Origin: Polydactylus sextarius
Lineage: Eukaryota; Chordata; Actinopteri; Polynemidae
Reading direction: 5' to 3'
DNA: 64,000 nt
NCBI GenBank assembly: GCA_016801845.1
Contig: CM028918.1
Coordinates: forward strand, 13,629,001 to 13,693,000
Positions 25,001 to 31,320 of the stretch are shown piece by piece. Every line of letters begins with the position of its first letter. Within the stretch, counting starts at the first letter, position 1. The translations under genes were made by a program, and so were the position numbers. The notes beneath the pieces are model-generated. The model was not told the origin of the DNA. It saw only the letters and a program-made list of their open reading frames with translations, and did not search any database.

Positions 25001-28000
25001 GACCTGGGGGGTAGCTGGGCTTTGAGGAGGACTGGAAGAGAGGCATGATGAGAGGAGGGGAGGGGAGGGACTGGACACGCCTATTAGCATCTGAAAGGTG
25101 GAGGCTGGTATTGATGAGTTGAATTGAGCCTTGTGACCCCCACCATCACCACCACATACACACACACACATACAAAACCCGATGTGGCTTTGTTGCCACT
25201 GGAAAGGATGTGGCTCTTGTACGACCTCATCTTATCTTTTTTTTAAACGTTTCTTTCTTCTTTCTTTTCTCAGTTACAATGGCGGTATCTGTGTGGATGG
25301 AGTCAACTGGTTTCGATGTGAATGTGCTCCTGGTTTTGCTGGACCAGACTGCAGAATCAGTGAGTAATATTCTTTATCAAGATGCTTTTTCAATCACCAA
25401 GACCAAACATATACACAGCACCTAGTAAATAAGAAGATGGAAATATGGAATGAGGAAGGAACTAAGGGAAAGGGGGACCAGGAGGAGATGGACACATTGA
25501 CACCTAAATGCAAGACCAGGACGCCGCCCTCTCCCTTTTTCTCGGCCCTTTAACGCCTCAGGGGTCAGAGGTCGTCCCTCCTCCATACTCACACAGTCAC
25601 ACAAACACACACTGAAGACAAATTACCCAGTGACCCTGAAATTCTTCTCCTCTGCTCCTTTGTTTGGGCCGGATAGCGTTCACCTTTGCTGTCAGGCTTG
25701 AATTTGAGGATTCTCATCTAGACTGTGTTCATGTGAAATCTGGATGACAATGGTCGGGGGCTTCTCAAAGATTTTTGTTCGGGGGAAAGCCACAATGGAG
25801 ACATGTCCTTTAAAGAGAAGCGTTGGTTTACTAACAGAAAGTTTTAACGTGTTATTCATATTATTAATGAAATTTTATGAAAGAATTGGTTTTGTGGTTT
25901 TGATTTCTTTTTGTAAAATGGAAGCTCTAGATCTTAGCTGGCCATGATTTCCTCTGTGTTGGACTTCAATCAGATTCACGCTAGAAATTTAAAAGCTAGT
26001 GTTTAGCTAGCTGATCTTACTCACAGCTATCACAGGAAACTATCACAGGTTCTTTGCTATAATACACAATTATATAATAATAATATTATACTCACTAATA
26101 TAACACAATATAAGATGTGAGCCTCTTACCTGTCAGTTAGCATGGTCATTAGCTTGGTTACATGTGAACAGCCCAGTACAGAAACTGTAAAAAAAGTGAT
26201 TGTGACGGATTAGAGTTAGCATACCACACCTGGCTAGCATGTCAGCAGTTTGCTGGCCAGCTATAGATGTTCAGTAACCAGCACTATGAGTAGTTACAAA
26301 CTTCAGAAATCAAATATTTCATACAGATGTAGGGCAGATTTCAGGTTTAGGGTATATGGCCCGGTCTTAACTTTGCCTGAAGGGTCCTAAGCCAAAAAAC
26401 TCAAGTGTTTTTCAACCTTAATTTGGTACTCTCTTCCCTTCATAGACATAAACGAGTGCCAGTCTTCACCCTGTGCCTACGGAGCCACATGCGTAGATGA
26501 GATCAACGGTTTCAGATGCATCTGTCCACTTGGCCGAACGGGAGCTCGATGTCAAGAGTGTAAATAGATCTTTGTACTCTGCCTCACTCATTAGAGACCA
26601 ACACTCTCTCGTTAATAGACTCCAGCCTTTAGCTGATGTCTTTAGAGTTTGCATGCAGTTATTTCAGTGACTATTTACAGTACACACATCCTGTTAAATG
26701 GTTCAATATGTCTCTTCCTGTGTGGATATGCAGTCATAGGCATCGGGAAGACTTGCCACTACGCTGGGCTGCAGTTTCCCCATGGCAGCCGCTGGGAAGA
26801 AGAGTGCAACAACTGCCATTGCATCAACGGCAATGTGGACTGTACAAAGGTAATTTGGATTGGATTTTCTAAACATACTGTGGTTAAATGGCTGATATGT
26901 TTTACTTTGGTCCAAATGGTCGCATAGATCTACAAGTTTTTCAAAGTGGTGATATAAAGGGGTACGAAGTGTGATATAATGGATGCGTATTTCTGTTTAA
27001 TTTTGTCTATTTAGGATAAAAATTAATATAAATGTTTTGTTGAGTTACATGTGGCTGAATGTTTCTGACCCTGTGACACCAGGTGCTGTGTGGTCGTCGT
27101 CCCTGCCAGCTCCAATCATCGGACCAGGAGCAGAGAGAGCAGTCCTGCCCGGCTGGAAGGGAGTGTTTGAAGCACAGCTACCTCACCTGCTTCTCCCCCC
27201 CATGCCATCAGTGGGGGATTTGCTCCATGGCTGGACCTTCACCTCCACAAGTCACAACCAAGTGCCAGCCAAACAGTGGGCATTTGGACAACAGCTGCAT
27301 CCGCATAACACTTGTTTTCAACAGAGACAAAGTGCCACTAGTGAGTCATATTCTCAAGTGTAATATTACTTGTTTCAGATGTTGACGCATTTTCAAGTTG
27401 TGGTGTTTTGAACTGTTTCTGACCAGTGTGCATTTGTGTGGATATGCAGGGAACAACAGTGGAGAATATCTGCTATGAGCTGAGGTATCTGCCTGACATC
27501 CGAATCCTGGCAAAAGACCACGCCCTTCTCCTACTCTGCGACATCTCTCATTCGAGTCAGGATGCTGTAGAGGTCGCTACAGTAAGTGAATGATCTAAAC
27601 TTTTGTTTCAGACAAATCAGTTCTTGGATGGTTACATTGTCCAATATAGTCTTTAAAACTTCCCCATTGAGTTTAGCACCACAGAATTGAAGGTCATTGG
27701 TTCCTATCTGGAGTTTGGTTGGCACCGATTTAGCTGGTTGGGATCCAGATATCCAAACAACTACTGCTGGTCTTTGGCCACTTGTATAAAACACTCAACA
27801 TTGCAATTGCTTGCACAAGCTGCATTGAATCAAAATTTGTTGGCTGAGTTATACCAAAGGATAAAGGGGAAACATTTTATTATTGGAGGCTATGAAATCC
27901 TATGTTAAAGTATAGTATGGAAATTGGTTTATTCTCAGGATGAGCTTATAATAGACACATGTTTTAAATATTAATTATAGCAGATGTTGTGATGCAGATC

Positions 28001-28858
28001 AAGGTTTGTTCCTGGCTGTTGTGTCTCATCTCTTCTCTATGCTTTGGTTTGGTTTTTAGTCTTTCCAGCCAGAGGATCTACCAGACCATAGTCTGATCCG
28101 GAAGGTAGCCAGCGCCATAGAGGGCACCTTGTCAAGGCGGCACAATAGCACTATAATGTTGGCAGTCACTGAGGTCAAAGTGGAAACACAGGTCATGTCC
28201 TCCTCAGTGGGTGAGTAATAATTAACAAAGGTGTCCCACAAGGGTTTGTAACAGGCCCCTTTTCAGTTTTTCATTATTCAACTTTGTTTTTCTGTAGCTG
28301 TATTTAATTTCCCTCCTTGTGCATTTGATGTCAACAGATTACCTGGTGCCTTTACTATGTGTGGCCTTCTGCTTGCTCTGCCTCTTCTGCATCATCGTAT
28401 GCGTTTGGTGGACGCGCAAACGGAGAAAAGAACGCGAGAGGAACGCACGACCTTCCGGAGACGACAACGTGAACAACCAGTGGGAGCCGCTCCGCCTCGT
28501 CGTGGGACGTGAGCAGCAGCAGCTGAAAGAAAGCAACAGGGAGGCAGAGCAGGAGCGCAAAAAGCTCATGGGTCCCTCCTATCGGACGTGTGATGAGGGG
28601 GAGGAGGAGGAGGAGACGGAAGGCGAGCTCGAGCTCGACGAGGAGTGTGGTGGAGCGGAGGCGGGAAAGCAGCCGGTTTATAAGTACTCTAAGACTGCAG
28701 TGCAGTCCAGTGGGGGAGTGATCTGTACCCAGCACAGCTCCAGTTCACCCCTTAAAGCGCCCCACCGGACCCCAGGCTACAGCCCCAAAGACAACCGCTG
28801 GAAAAATGTCAGTGCCGTCTTGACTGGTCAGAAAGACCTAAGAGACCACTGTGTATAA
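8174..28858 (+). CDS. jag2: jagged2 Notch ligand, 3' part of the gene (family exons 3-26)
   Basis: This is the spliced gene for a Jagged/Serrate-type Notch ligand, a single-pass membrane protein that binds and activates Notch receptors on neighbouring cells. I placed 24 exons whose joined frame is open for 1125 codons and stops at TAA 28856-28858. The domain order, numbered from the first codon in the window, is: end of the N-terminal C2/MNLL domain (1-30), DSL (C60-C102), 16 EGF repeats, a cysteine-rich VWC-like region, a juxtamembrane domain, a membrane span (about 955-977) and a cytoplasmic tail (978-1125). Jagged2 rather than Jagged1 is indicated by DGVNWFRCECAPGFAGPD in EGF15, by NSGHLDNSC and FNRDKVP in the cysteine-rich region, and by VWWTRKRRKERER after the membrane span. 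Exon sizes and phases match the Jagged family. The start codon and exons 1-2 are not in the window. The jag2a or jag2b paralogue is undetermined. Confidence 0.96.
9197..9279. repeat. dispersed repeat, copy 1 (intron 3)
   Basis: About 80 nt here match 12442-12525 at roughly 80% identity by eye, sharing TCTCAGCCAAGTAGC, GCAAAGAA and TGTAAGGATG in order. Both copies lie in the same orientation inside jag2 introns. The family is not one I recognise. It is probably a fragment of an interspersed element. Confidence 0.7.
10880..10903. repeat. CA microsatellite (intron 3)
   Basis: About twelve AC units followed by a short GA run. Confidence 0.95.
11676..11933 (+). CDS. jag2: jag2 exon 4: DSL domain
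   Basis: The 258-nt exon has a TTTCAG acceptor and a GTGAGC donor, phase 1 to phase 1. It encodes window residues 19-104, starting NEQELLIERSSHTGMINP. It carries the whole DSL domain, the Notch-binding module, with the six expected cysteines (60, 69, 73, 85, 93, 102) and the FGHY and GWMGPDC motifs. The binding loop reads NKLCVPRDDYFGHYRC. The family normally has Arg where this protein has Val74 (codon 11840-11842), and Phe-Phe where it has Tyr-Phe (79-80). Confidence 0.97.
11934..12559 (+). other. jag2 intron 4
   Basis: The intron is 626 nt and has no coding signal. Its 3' part holds the second copy (12442-12525) of the dispersed repeat also found in intron 3. Confidence 0.85.
12442..12525. 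repeat. dispersed repeat, copy 2 (intron 4)
   Basis: This is the partner of 9197-9279, with the same order of shared blocks and several single-base differences. The similarity fades on both sides, so these may be remnants of a longer element. Confidence 0.7.
12560..12620 (+). CDS. jag2: jag2 exon 5: EGF1 (first part)
   Basis: The 61-nt exon has a TTTCAG acceptor and a GTAAGA donor, phase 1 in and phase 2 out. It reads AICKQGCNLLHGGCSVPGEC, very close to the JAG2 EGF1 start AVCKQGCNLLHGGC. The length matches the 61-nt family exon. Confidence 0.96.
12621..14848 (+). other. jag2 intron 5
   Basis: This 2.2-kb intron includes a GC-richer block at about 12800-13290 in which both strands carry open frames (up to 160 codons on minus) without a recognisable domain, complex sequence at about 13400-13700, and a CA microsatellite at 14338-14394. 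No exon is supported. The block at 12.8-13.7 kb could be regulatory. Confidence 0.8.
14338..14394. repeat. CA microsatellite (intron 5)
   Basis: About 28 uninterrupted AC units. The His/Thr-rich open frames over this stretch are simply this repeat translated. Confidence 0.97.
14849..14979 (+). CDS. jag2: jag2 exon 6: EGF1 (end) and EGF2
   Basis: The 131-nt exon has a TTAACAG acceptor and a GTATGG donor, phase 2 to phase 1. It contains CNYGWQGPFCDECGVYPGC followed by VHGTCELPWQCNCERNWGG and LLCDK, the end of EGF1 and all of EGF2. The length equals the family exon. With the DSL domain, these first EGF repeats form the main Notch-binding surface. Confidence 0.97.
14980..16907 (+). other. jag2 intron 6
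   Basis: The intron is 1.9 kb. It has T-rich tracts (14993-15020, 15239-15258, 16357-16372) and a short GAT repeat near 16757. I see no exon or recognisable mobile element. Confidence 0.8.
16908..17027 (+). CDS. jag2: jag2 exon 7: EGF3
   Basis: The 120-nt exon has a TCTAG acceptor and a GTGAGA donor, phase 1 to 1. It encodes DLNYCGRHQPCVNGGTC, then a second half ending CPQGYSGKNCEI, with all six EGF cysteines. CVNGGTC fits the O-fucose acceptor pattern (C-x4-S/T-C). Confidence 0.97.
17238..17351 (+). CDS. jag2: jag2 exon 8: EGF4
   Basis: The 114-nt exon follows a CCACCAG acceptor and precedes a GTGAGT donor, phase 1 to 1. It begins AENACMSDPCANGGTCHEV and ends GWGGLTCAK. This matches JAG2 EGF4 (AEHAC, NPCANGG, CHEVPSGFEC). 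It keeps six cysteines and an O-fucose pattern, CANGGTC. The preceding intron 7 (17028-17237) is only 210 nt. Confidence 0.97.
17481..17594 (+). CDS. jag2: jag2 exon 9: EGF5
   Basis: The 114-nt exon lies between TCCTCAG and GTGAGT, phase 1 to 1. It encodes NVDDCASSPCARGGTC, with a calcium-binding type start (N-V-D-D), and ends PPQWEGKTCQI. Six cysteines and an O-fucose pattern (CARGGTC) are present. Intron 8 before it is 129 nt. Confidence 0.97.
17595..18903 (+). other. jag2 intron 9
   Basis: This 1.3-kb intron carries a T tract at about 17902-17920, a GT microsatellite at 18080-18107, a short ACC repeat near 18310-18327 and a pyrimidine-rich 3' third (18700-18890) running into the next acceptor. 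No coding signal was found. Confidence 0.85.
18080..18107. repeat. GT microsatellite (intron 9)
   Basis: Fourteen GT units, followed by a G-rich stretch. Confidence 0.95.
18904..19017 (+). CDS. jag2: jag2 exon 10: EGF6
   Basis: The 114-nt exon has a TTCACAG acceptor and a GTCAGT donor, phase 1 to 1. It starts DANECAENPCVNAYSC and continues KNLIGGYYC, a signature shared with JAG2 EGF6. The D-A-N-E start is an intact calcium-binding EGF signature, and CVNAYSC fits O-fucosylation. Confidence 0.97.
19018..19474 (+). other. jag2 intron 10
   Basis: The intron is 457 nt, of ordinary composition, with no repeat or coding signal that I can recognise. Confidence 0.8.
19475..19521 (+). CDS. jag2: jag2 exon 11: EGF7 (first part)
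   Basis: The 47-nt exon has the family-typical length, with a TCTCAG acceptor and a GTACGG donor, phase 1 to 0. It reads NLSGCHGQCQNGATCK. Human JAG2 has NVNDC here and JAG1 has NINDC. The acidic residue before the first cysteine is replaced by Gly and the Asn at the second consensus site by Ser, so this repeat probably does not bind calcium normally. CQNGATC still fits O-fucosylation. Confidence 0.96.
19614..19787 (+). CDS. jag2: jag2 exon 12: EGF7 (end) and EGF8
   Basis: The 174-nt exon has a CTACAG acceptor and a GTGAGT donor, phase 0 to 0, the same size as the family exon. It encodes the end of EGF7 (ENGRGYHCLCPPGFVG) and all of EGF8 (RNKCDSRPCHNGGKC to CPPEFAGQLCE). Intron 11 before it is 92 nt. 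CHNGGKC lacks the Ser/Thr needed for O-fucose. Confidence 0.97.
20770..20811. repeat. AC microsatellite with A tract (intron 12)
   Basis: About thirteen AC units, then GACA and a run of twelve A. This lies inside the 272-codon antisense open frame and explains its Phe and Cys-Val runs. Confidence 0.95.
21969..22001. repeat. GT microsatellite (intron 12)
   Basis: About sixteen GT units, ending in GTATG. Confidence 0.95.
22201..22363 (+). CDS. jag2: jag2 exon 13: EGF9 and start of EGF10
   Basis: The 163-nt exon has a CTTCAG acceptor and a GTGACT donor, phase 0 to 1. It is 12 nt longer than the 151-nt family exon. It reads IPTWSPADTCNPNPCQNEAKC, where other Jagged proteins have only about five residues before the first cysteine (VDVDLC or LDIDYC). 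The extra bases sit at the 5' edge and include a second acceptor-like CTGCAG ending at 22222, which would be out of frame. The calcium-binding start motif is lost. Confidence 0.9.
22483..22644 (+). CDS. jag2: jag2 exon 14: EGF10
   Basis: The 162-nt exon has a TTGCAG acceptor and a GTAAGA donor, phase 1 to 1. It starts VIDSCTIAVATNDSTGVRQI and ends FSGTYCHE. EGF10 in Jagged proteins has a characteristically long insertion before CGPxG, present here as ISSNICGPRGRC. The exon is one codon shorter than the JAG1 exon. Intron 13 before it is 119 nt. Confidence 0.97.
22645..23182 (+). other. jag2 intron 14
   Basis: The intron is 538 nt, very AT-rich, with a T tract at about 22763-22782 and short TA repeats near 22815-22830. 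No coding signal was seen. Confidence 0.85.
23183..23296 (+). CDS. jag2: jag2 exon 15: EGF11
   Basis: The 114-nt exon has a CTTCAG acceptor and a GTGAGT donor, phase 1 to 1. It encodes NINDCINNPCGNGGTC, with an intact calcium-binding EGF start, then IDGVNSFQC and GWEGRLCDH. An O-fucose pattern is present. Confidence 0.97.
23402..23515 (+). CDS. jag2: jag2 exon 16: EGF12
   Basis: The 114-nt exon lies after a 105-nt intron with a CGACAG acceptor; the donor is GTGAGT. It encodes NVNECRHNPCKNGGRC, then VDLVNDFYCEC and WKGKTCHS, the Jagged EGF12 signature. The calcium-binding start is intact. CKNGGRC lacks the O-fucose Ser/Thr. Confidence 0.97.
23761..23874 (+). CDS. jag2: jag2 exon 17: EGF13
   Basis: The 114-nt exon has a GGTTCAG acceptor and a GTGAGA donor, phase 1 to 1. 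It reads RESQCDATTCSNGGTCYDHG and then AFRCACPPGWGGNTCNT. This is close to JAG2 EGF13 (EFQCDAYTCSNGGTCYD). An O-fucose pattern is present. Intron 16 before it is 245 nt. Confidence 0.97.
23875..24376 (+). other. jag2 intron 17
   Basis: The intron is 502 nt, AT-rich, with no repeat or exon-like element beyond its splice sites. Confidence 0.8.
24377..24493 (+). CDS. jag2: jag2 exon 18: EGF14
   Basis: The 117-nt exon has a CCACAG acceptor and a GTCAGT donor, phase 1 to 1, with the family-typical length. It encodes AKNSTCASSPCSNGGTC followed by DTFTCICKDGWEGPTC. JAG2 has AKNSSCLPNPCVNGGTC here. The NST sequence is a possible N-glycosylation site. Confidence 0.97.
24636..24663 (+). CDS. jag2: jag2 exon 19: 28-nt microexon, start of EGF15
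   Basis: This exon is only 28 nt, exactly as in the Jagged family, with a T-rich AACAG acceptor and a GTATGT donor, phase 1 to 2. It encodes NTNDCNPHP and two bases of the following Cys codon. It is too short to stand out alone. It is identified by the family sequence (JAG2 NTNDCNPLPC) and by exact frame restoration with exon 20. Confidence 0.95.
24664..25273 (+). other. jag2 intron 19, C-rich then G-run-rich
   Basis: This 610-nt intron is strongly skewed. About 24680-24745 is C-rich, with runs of C, and 24830-25080 is packed with runs of three or more G. It then ends in a pyrimidine tract before exon 20. It directly follows the 28-nt microexon, so the G runs could act as intronic splicing enhancers or form G-quadruplexes. 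No coding signal was found. Confidence 0.85.
25274..25359 (+). CDS. jag2: jag2 exon 20: EGF15 (rest)
   Basis: The 86-nt exon has a TTCTCAG acceptor and a GTGAGT donor, phase 2 to 1. It begins CYNGGICVDGVNWFRCEC and then reads APGFAGPDCRI. This run is the same as in human JAG2, as I recall it, and differs from JAG1 (TCVDGDNWYRC), which supports the jag2 call. Confidence 0.98.
25360..26445 (+). other. jag2 intron 20
   Basis: The 1.1-kb intron is of ordinary AT-rich composition. I find no exon, recognised repeat or long microsatellite. Confidence 0.8.
26446..26559 (+). CDS. jag2: jag2 exon 21: EGF16
   Basis: The 114-nt exon has a TTCATAG acceptor and a GTAAAT donor, phase 1 to 1. It encodes NINECQSSPCAYGATC, VDEINGFRC and LGRTGARCQE, the last EGF repeat, with an intact calcium-binding start and O-fucose pattern (CAYGATC). 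JAG2 has the same CAYGATCVDEING. Confidence 0.97.
26734..26849 (+). CDS. jag2: jag2 exon 22: cysteine-rich region, part 1
   Basis: The 116-nt exon has a TATGCAG acceptor and a GTAATT donor, phase 1 to 0. It encodes FIGIGKTCHYAGLQFPHGSR and then EEECNNCHCINGNVDCTK. This is the start of the VWC-like cysteine-rich domain that separates Jagged from Delta ligands (JAG2: VIGFGRSC, PFPHGSSW, CNSCRC). Confidence 0.96.
27083..27340 (+). CDS. jag2: jag2 exon 23: cysteine-rich region, part 2
   Basis: The 258-nt exon has an ACACCAG acceptor and a GTGAGT donor, phase 0 to 0. It starts VLCGRRPCQLQSS and ends with NSGHLDNSCIRITLVFNRDK. JAG2 has [20 protein letters not shown] at this point, whereas JAG1 has a different run, so this exon is strong evidence for jag2. 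The middle contains the remaining cysteines of the VWC-like domain (QSCPAGRECL, TCFSPPC, GICS). Confidence 0.97.
27450..27581 (+). CDS. jag2: jag2 exon 24: juxtamembrane domain, part 1
   Basis: The 132-nt exon has an ATGCAG acceptor and a GTAAGT donor, phase 0 to 0. It begins GTTVENICYELRYLPDIR and continues with HALLLLCDISHSSQDAVEV, aligned with JAG2 GTTVGAICSGIRSLP and LLVLLCD, ASAVEV. It belongs to the folded juxtamembrane domain before the membrane span. Intron 23 before it is 109 nt. Confidence 0.95.
27582..28059 (+). other. jag2 intron 24
   Basis: The intron is 478 nt, AT-rich, with no repeat or coding signal recognised. Confidence 0.8.
28060..28210 (+). CDS. jag2: jag2 exon 25: juxtamembrane domain, part 2
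   Basis: The 151-nt exon equals the JAG1 exon length, phase 0 to 1, with donor GTGAGT. It starts SFQPEDLPDHSLIRKVA and contains MLAVTEVKVET, matching JAG2 SFSPARDLPDSSLI and LLAVTEVKVET. HNST is a likely N-glycosylation site, also present in JAG2 as GNSS. A second AG lies 9 nt inside the exon (exon start at 28069); using it would remove three residues in frame. Confidence 0.95.
28338..28858 (+). CDS. jag2: jag2 exon 26: membrane span and cytoplasmic tail
   Basis: The last coding exon is 521 nt with a CAACAG acceptor. It encodes window residues 953-1125. LVPLLCVAFCLLCLFCIIVC forms a cysteine-rich membrane span, followed by VWWTRKRRKERER, the JAG2 stop-transfer sequence. The tail then has NNQWEPLR (JAG2 NNQWAPLN), a charged stretch, an acidic block encoded at about 28594-28650, and KDNRWKNVSA, matching the conserved Jagged DNR motif near the C terminus. 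The protein ends DLRDHCV, a hydrophobic terminus like that of JAG1 (EYIV) and unlike human JAG2 (AGKE). The stop TAA is at 28856-28858. Confidence 0.97.
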
Positions 28859-29762
28859 GAAATCTAAACAAAGGACTCGCAATGAGGAAGCGAGAGAAGC
28901 TGCAAGGCAGCAGCTATTCTTATTTTCGGACTACTTTTGGAAAGATGAAAAGGCTTTGTGTTTCAATAAGCCATTCTTTGCTTTGTTTTCATGTTTTTTT
29001 GTCACTGTCACCTGAAATGATTTTTTTTTTTTTTTTTTTTAATTCAGGAGGATAGAGCACAGTGAACATCCTTTTTTGCTTCTGTTCATGTATTTTTCTT
29101 TAATTATGTACAGAAGGAGCTGAAATGTAACAATTTTTCCGGAGGCAAAAGAAGCTCTCTGCATTTTTTGTTTATGGAATTGTACCATTTAAGAAACGAG
29201 TCATCAAAAAGGAGAAAAAAAAACAACTTGTATAAAGATTTTTTTTGTTTTGTTTACAGATGATTATGATTTTGTTAACTTGTCAGCAGGCTCCTGTTCA
29301 GTGTCTGTTAAAGGGCAGATACACATTATAAAGGGGACAGTAAAGGAAGGGTTTTGAGGGAAATGGACTGTTGCCGCCACAGCAACAGAGGAAACCTTCC
29401 CTTTGTGCTGTCTCTTTCCAGCTTTGCCCACCGAGCCACCTGTGGCCATCATGCGCCAGCCTTACCAAAACATTTGGCCTGGAGGGGAAAGGGGACAGAA
29501 ACCCCAGTGCCTATTATGTGGCCTTCCATTTTTTTTCTCCTGTCTCTCAGTTGTCTTGGCTGAAAGCTCTGTTTGAGGATTTTTTGCAGTATTTGAGTTG
29601 GTAGCAAGTGCCTTTCTAAGAGCTGTGTTGAGGCTCCGAGTCGCGCTGCCCAGTTTGACCTCCTTGTTCTCAAGTCTCAAAGGGATATAAGTGTACATTT
29701 AGAGAGTTCAATTTCACAGCAACGCCATTCAAGGTATTTGATCAAAACAGAAATGAATACTC

Positions 29763-29803
29763 TGTACATATGTGTAAATACTAAAGGAGTCGCTGTGTAT
29801 ATT
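29763..29803 (+). promoter_or_regulatory. cluster of Pumilio-type response elements in the 3' UTR
   Basis: TGTACATA and TGTAAATA both match the UGUANAUA consensus bound by Pumilio proteins and are separated by two bases. TGTATATT, 15 bases further on, is a near match. Clustered sites of this kind usually act in mRNA decay or translational repression. The match is visible in the sequence; binding is inferred. Confidence 0.45.
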
Positions 29804-30169
29804 TGAAATAAGTAACTTAAAGACAAGTCACACATTTTTATTATTATTATTATTATTGTTATTATTATTATTATGGTTAATATTATTTTTATTTTTTTTA
29901 CAATGCCATTCCTTTTATTTATGCCAGTCGAAATAGGCAGGTTTTATAACACTTCATATCCAGAGTCCCACAGTTAAAAACCTTTACAATGAGGTACCAC
30001 CTATGAGGGAATTTCTGAAGGGTTTATAAATGGTTGGTCATGGGGACACGTTAACTTTTAGGATGTTATCAGGCCAAATTGCTTCTTGTTAATACCAGTA
30101 TTTTTTTATGGCTATATGTGGTCCAACATTACAACCATCTTCTGTTTCTCTGACACTGCAGTTCTGCAA

Positions 30170-30175
30170 AATAAA
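30170..30175 (+). other. candidate polyadenylation signal, proximal
   Basis: AATAAA lies about 1.3 kb after the stop codon. It is followed by mixed sequence, with a T/G-rich stretch some 55-75 nt downstream (from about 30229). It is a plausible proximal end of the jag2 mRNA. Confidence 0.4.
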
Positions 30176-30985
30176 TCACATCTATTGGCCTTAGTCAATA
30201 GTTGGTTGACTGCAGAAATCAAGGCCTGTTTTTTTTTTTTTTTGTGGGGGGGATTTTTTTTTTAATCCAAATGCATCTCAAGTCTTTTGCACTTAAGTTT
30301 CTCTCTTGAAGAAAACGTCTAATTACAACTGATCCATCCGCTGTCTTGATATTTCGGTCAGAAACCGTTTTAAAGTGGTCACATTTAAAGGTAAAGTCAA
30401 AGCTTTATGAAAGAAACTAAAATGGCTGCTCCTCAAAACATGTTGCTGTTATGGCTGCTCCTCAATCGGTGATGTTGCAATGGCGGATGCCTATTGTGAC
30501 ATAACAGATGAGGGACGTGGCCAATGTGCAACTTATTTTTTTGCCTTTACAGAGCACAACAATTGTTATCCTAAAACATTTTTTTTCCATCCCAGTCATT
30601 GCTTACCCTTTCACGTAGCAAATTTTAATTTACTCTTTTCTTTTATAGTTTCATGATTTTTGGTTGTTCAGGATTAGGGTTTGATTTAAAAACCTTAGAT
30701 CAGGCAGAGTTGTAAAGCTGCCGACATTATAGCCTTAAAGAGTTTTCTCCCTGCAACACTTCAAACCATTTCTAAACCCATCACAAACCCTTTTGTTTCA
30801 GGTGCCTTAATGTAACGATTAATGCATTATTTGTATAATCAATGGTCATCTTTTTATGTTGTTGGTTTGTTTTCACTATTAAGGAAAGTAACTCTTTAAA
30901 ACATTGTGTGGTGTATTGTGGCGTGTTTTATTCGCCTGAGTCAAGTGCTCTCCTTGTCTCACTTTACTATCATGGAGATCTTTGG

Positions 30986-30991
30986 AATAAA
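30986..30991 (+). other. candidate polyadenylation signal, middle
   Basis: AATAAA is followed by GATGGAGGATTTAGG and an A-rich stretch. The downstream GT-rich element is weak. Confidence 0.25.
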
Positions 30992-31314
30992 ACACTGATG
31001 GAGGATTTAGGTAAAAAAGAGAAAAAAAAATCACAGTCCACCATGACTCTTGACTGTCATGAATGTGGATGTCAGTAGGTCAAATATGGAAATCATGCAT
31101 TAGCTTCATGTTTGGTTTAAAGGCTTTAATGAAGGGAACAATATTTGCTGATGCAGAATTTTTCTTTTTTCTTTTTTTTTTTTGTGAAACCATGCAAATG
31201 TGTTTTTGTTTTAAGTTACCAACTCAGTTCAAAAATGACAAAAGTTTTACCCCTTTTCATATAATGTCATTGTCTCAAAACGCCATGGTATTTTCTGTAA
31301 ATGGGACACAGCAA

Positions 31315-31320
31315 AATAAA
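31315..31320 (+). other. candidate polyadenylation signal, distal
   Basis: AATAAA is followed about 20 nt later by GTGCTGGTGTT, a good downstream GU-rich element. This is the best-looking distal end for the jag2 transcript. Confidence 0.4.

Larger units (their letters stand above)
28859..31320 (+). other. jag2: jag2 3' untranslated region (extent inferred)
   Basis: Non-coding sequence after the stop codon is AT-rich, with several T tracts (29022-29040, 30230-30243) and an ATT-repeat block (29838-29872), as in long vertebrate 3' UTRs. Two perfect Pumilio-type words (TGTACATA 29763-29770, TGTAAATA 29773-29780) sit 2 nt apart, with a weaker TGTATATT at 29796-29803. Three AATAAA signals could end the transcript. 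I extend the UTR to the last of these, but a shorter form ending near 30.2 kb is equally possible. Confidence 0.55.
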
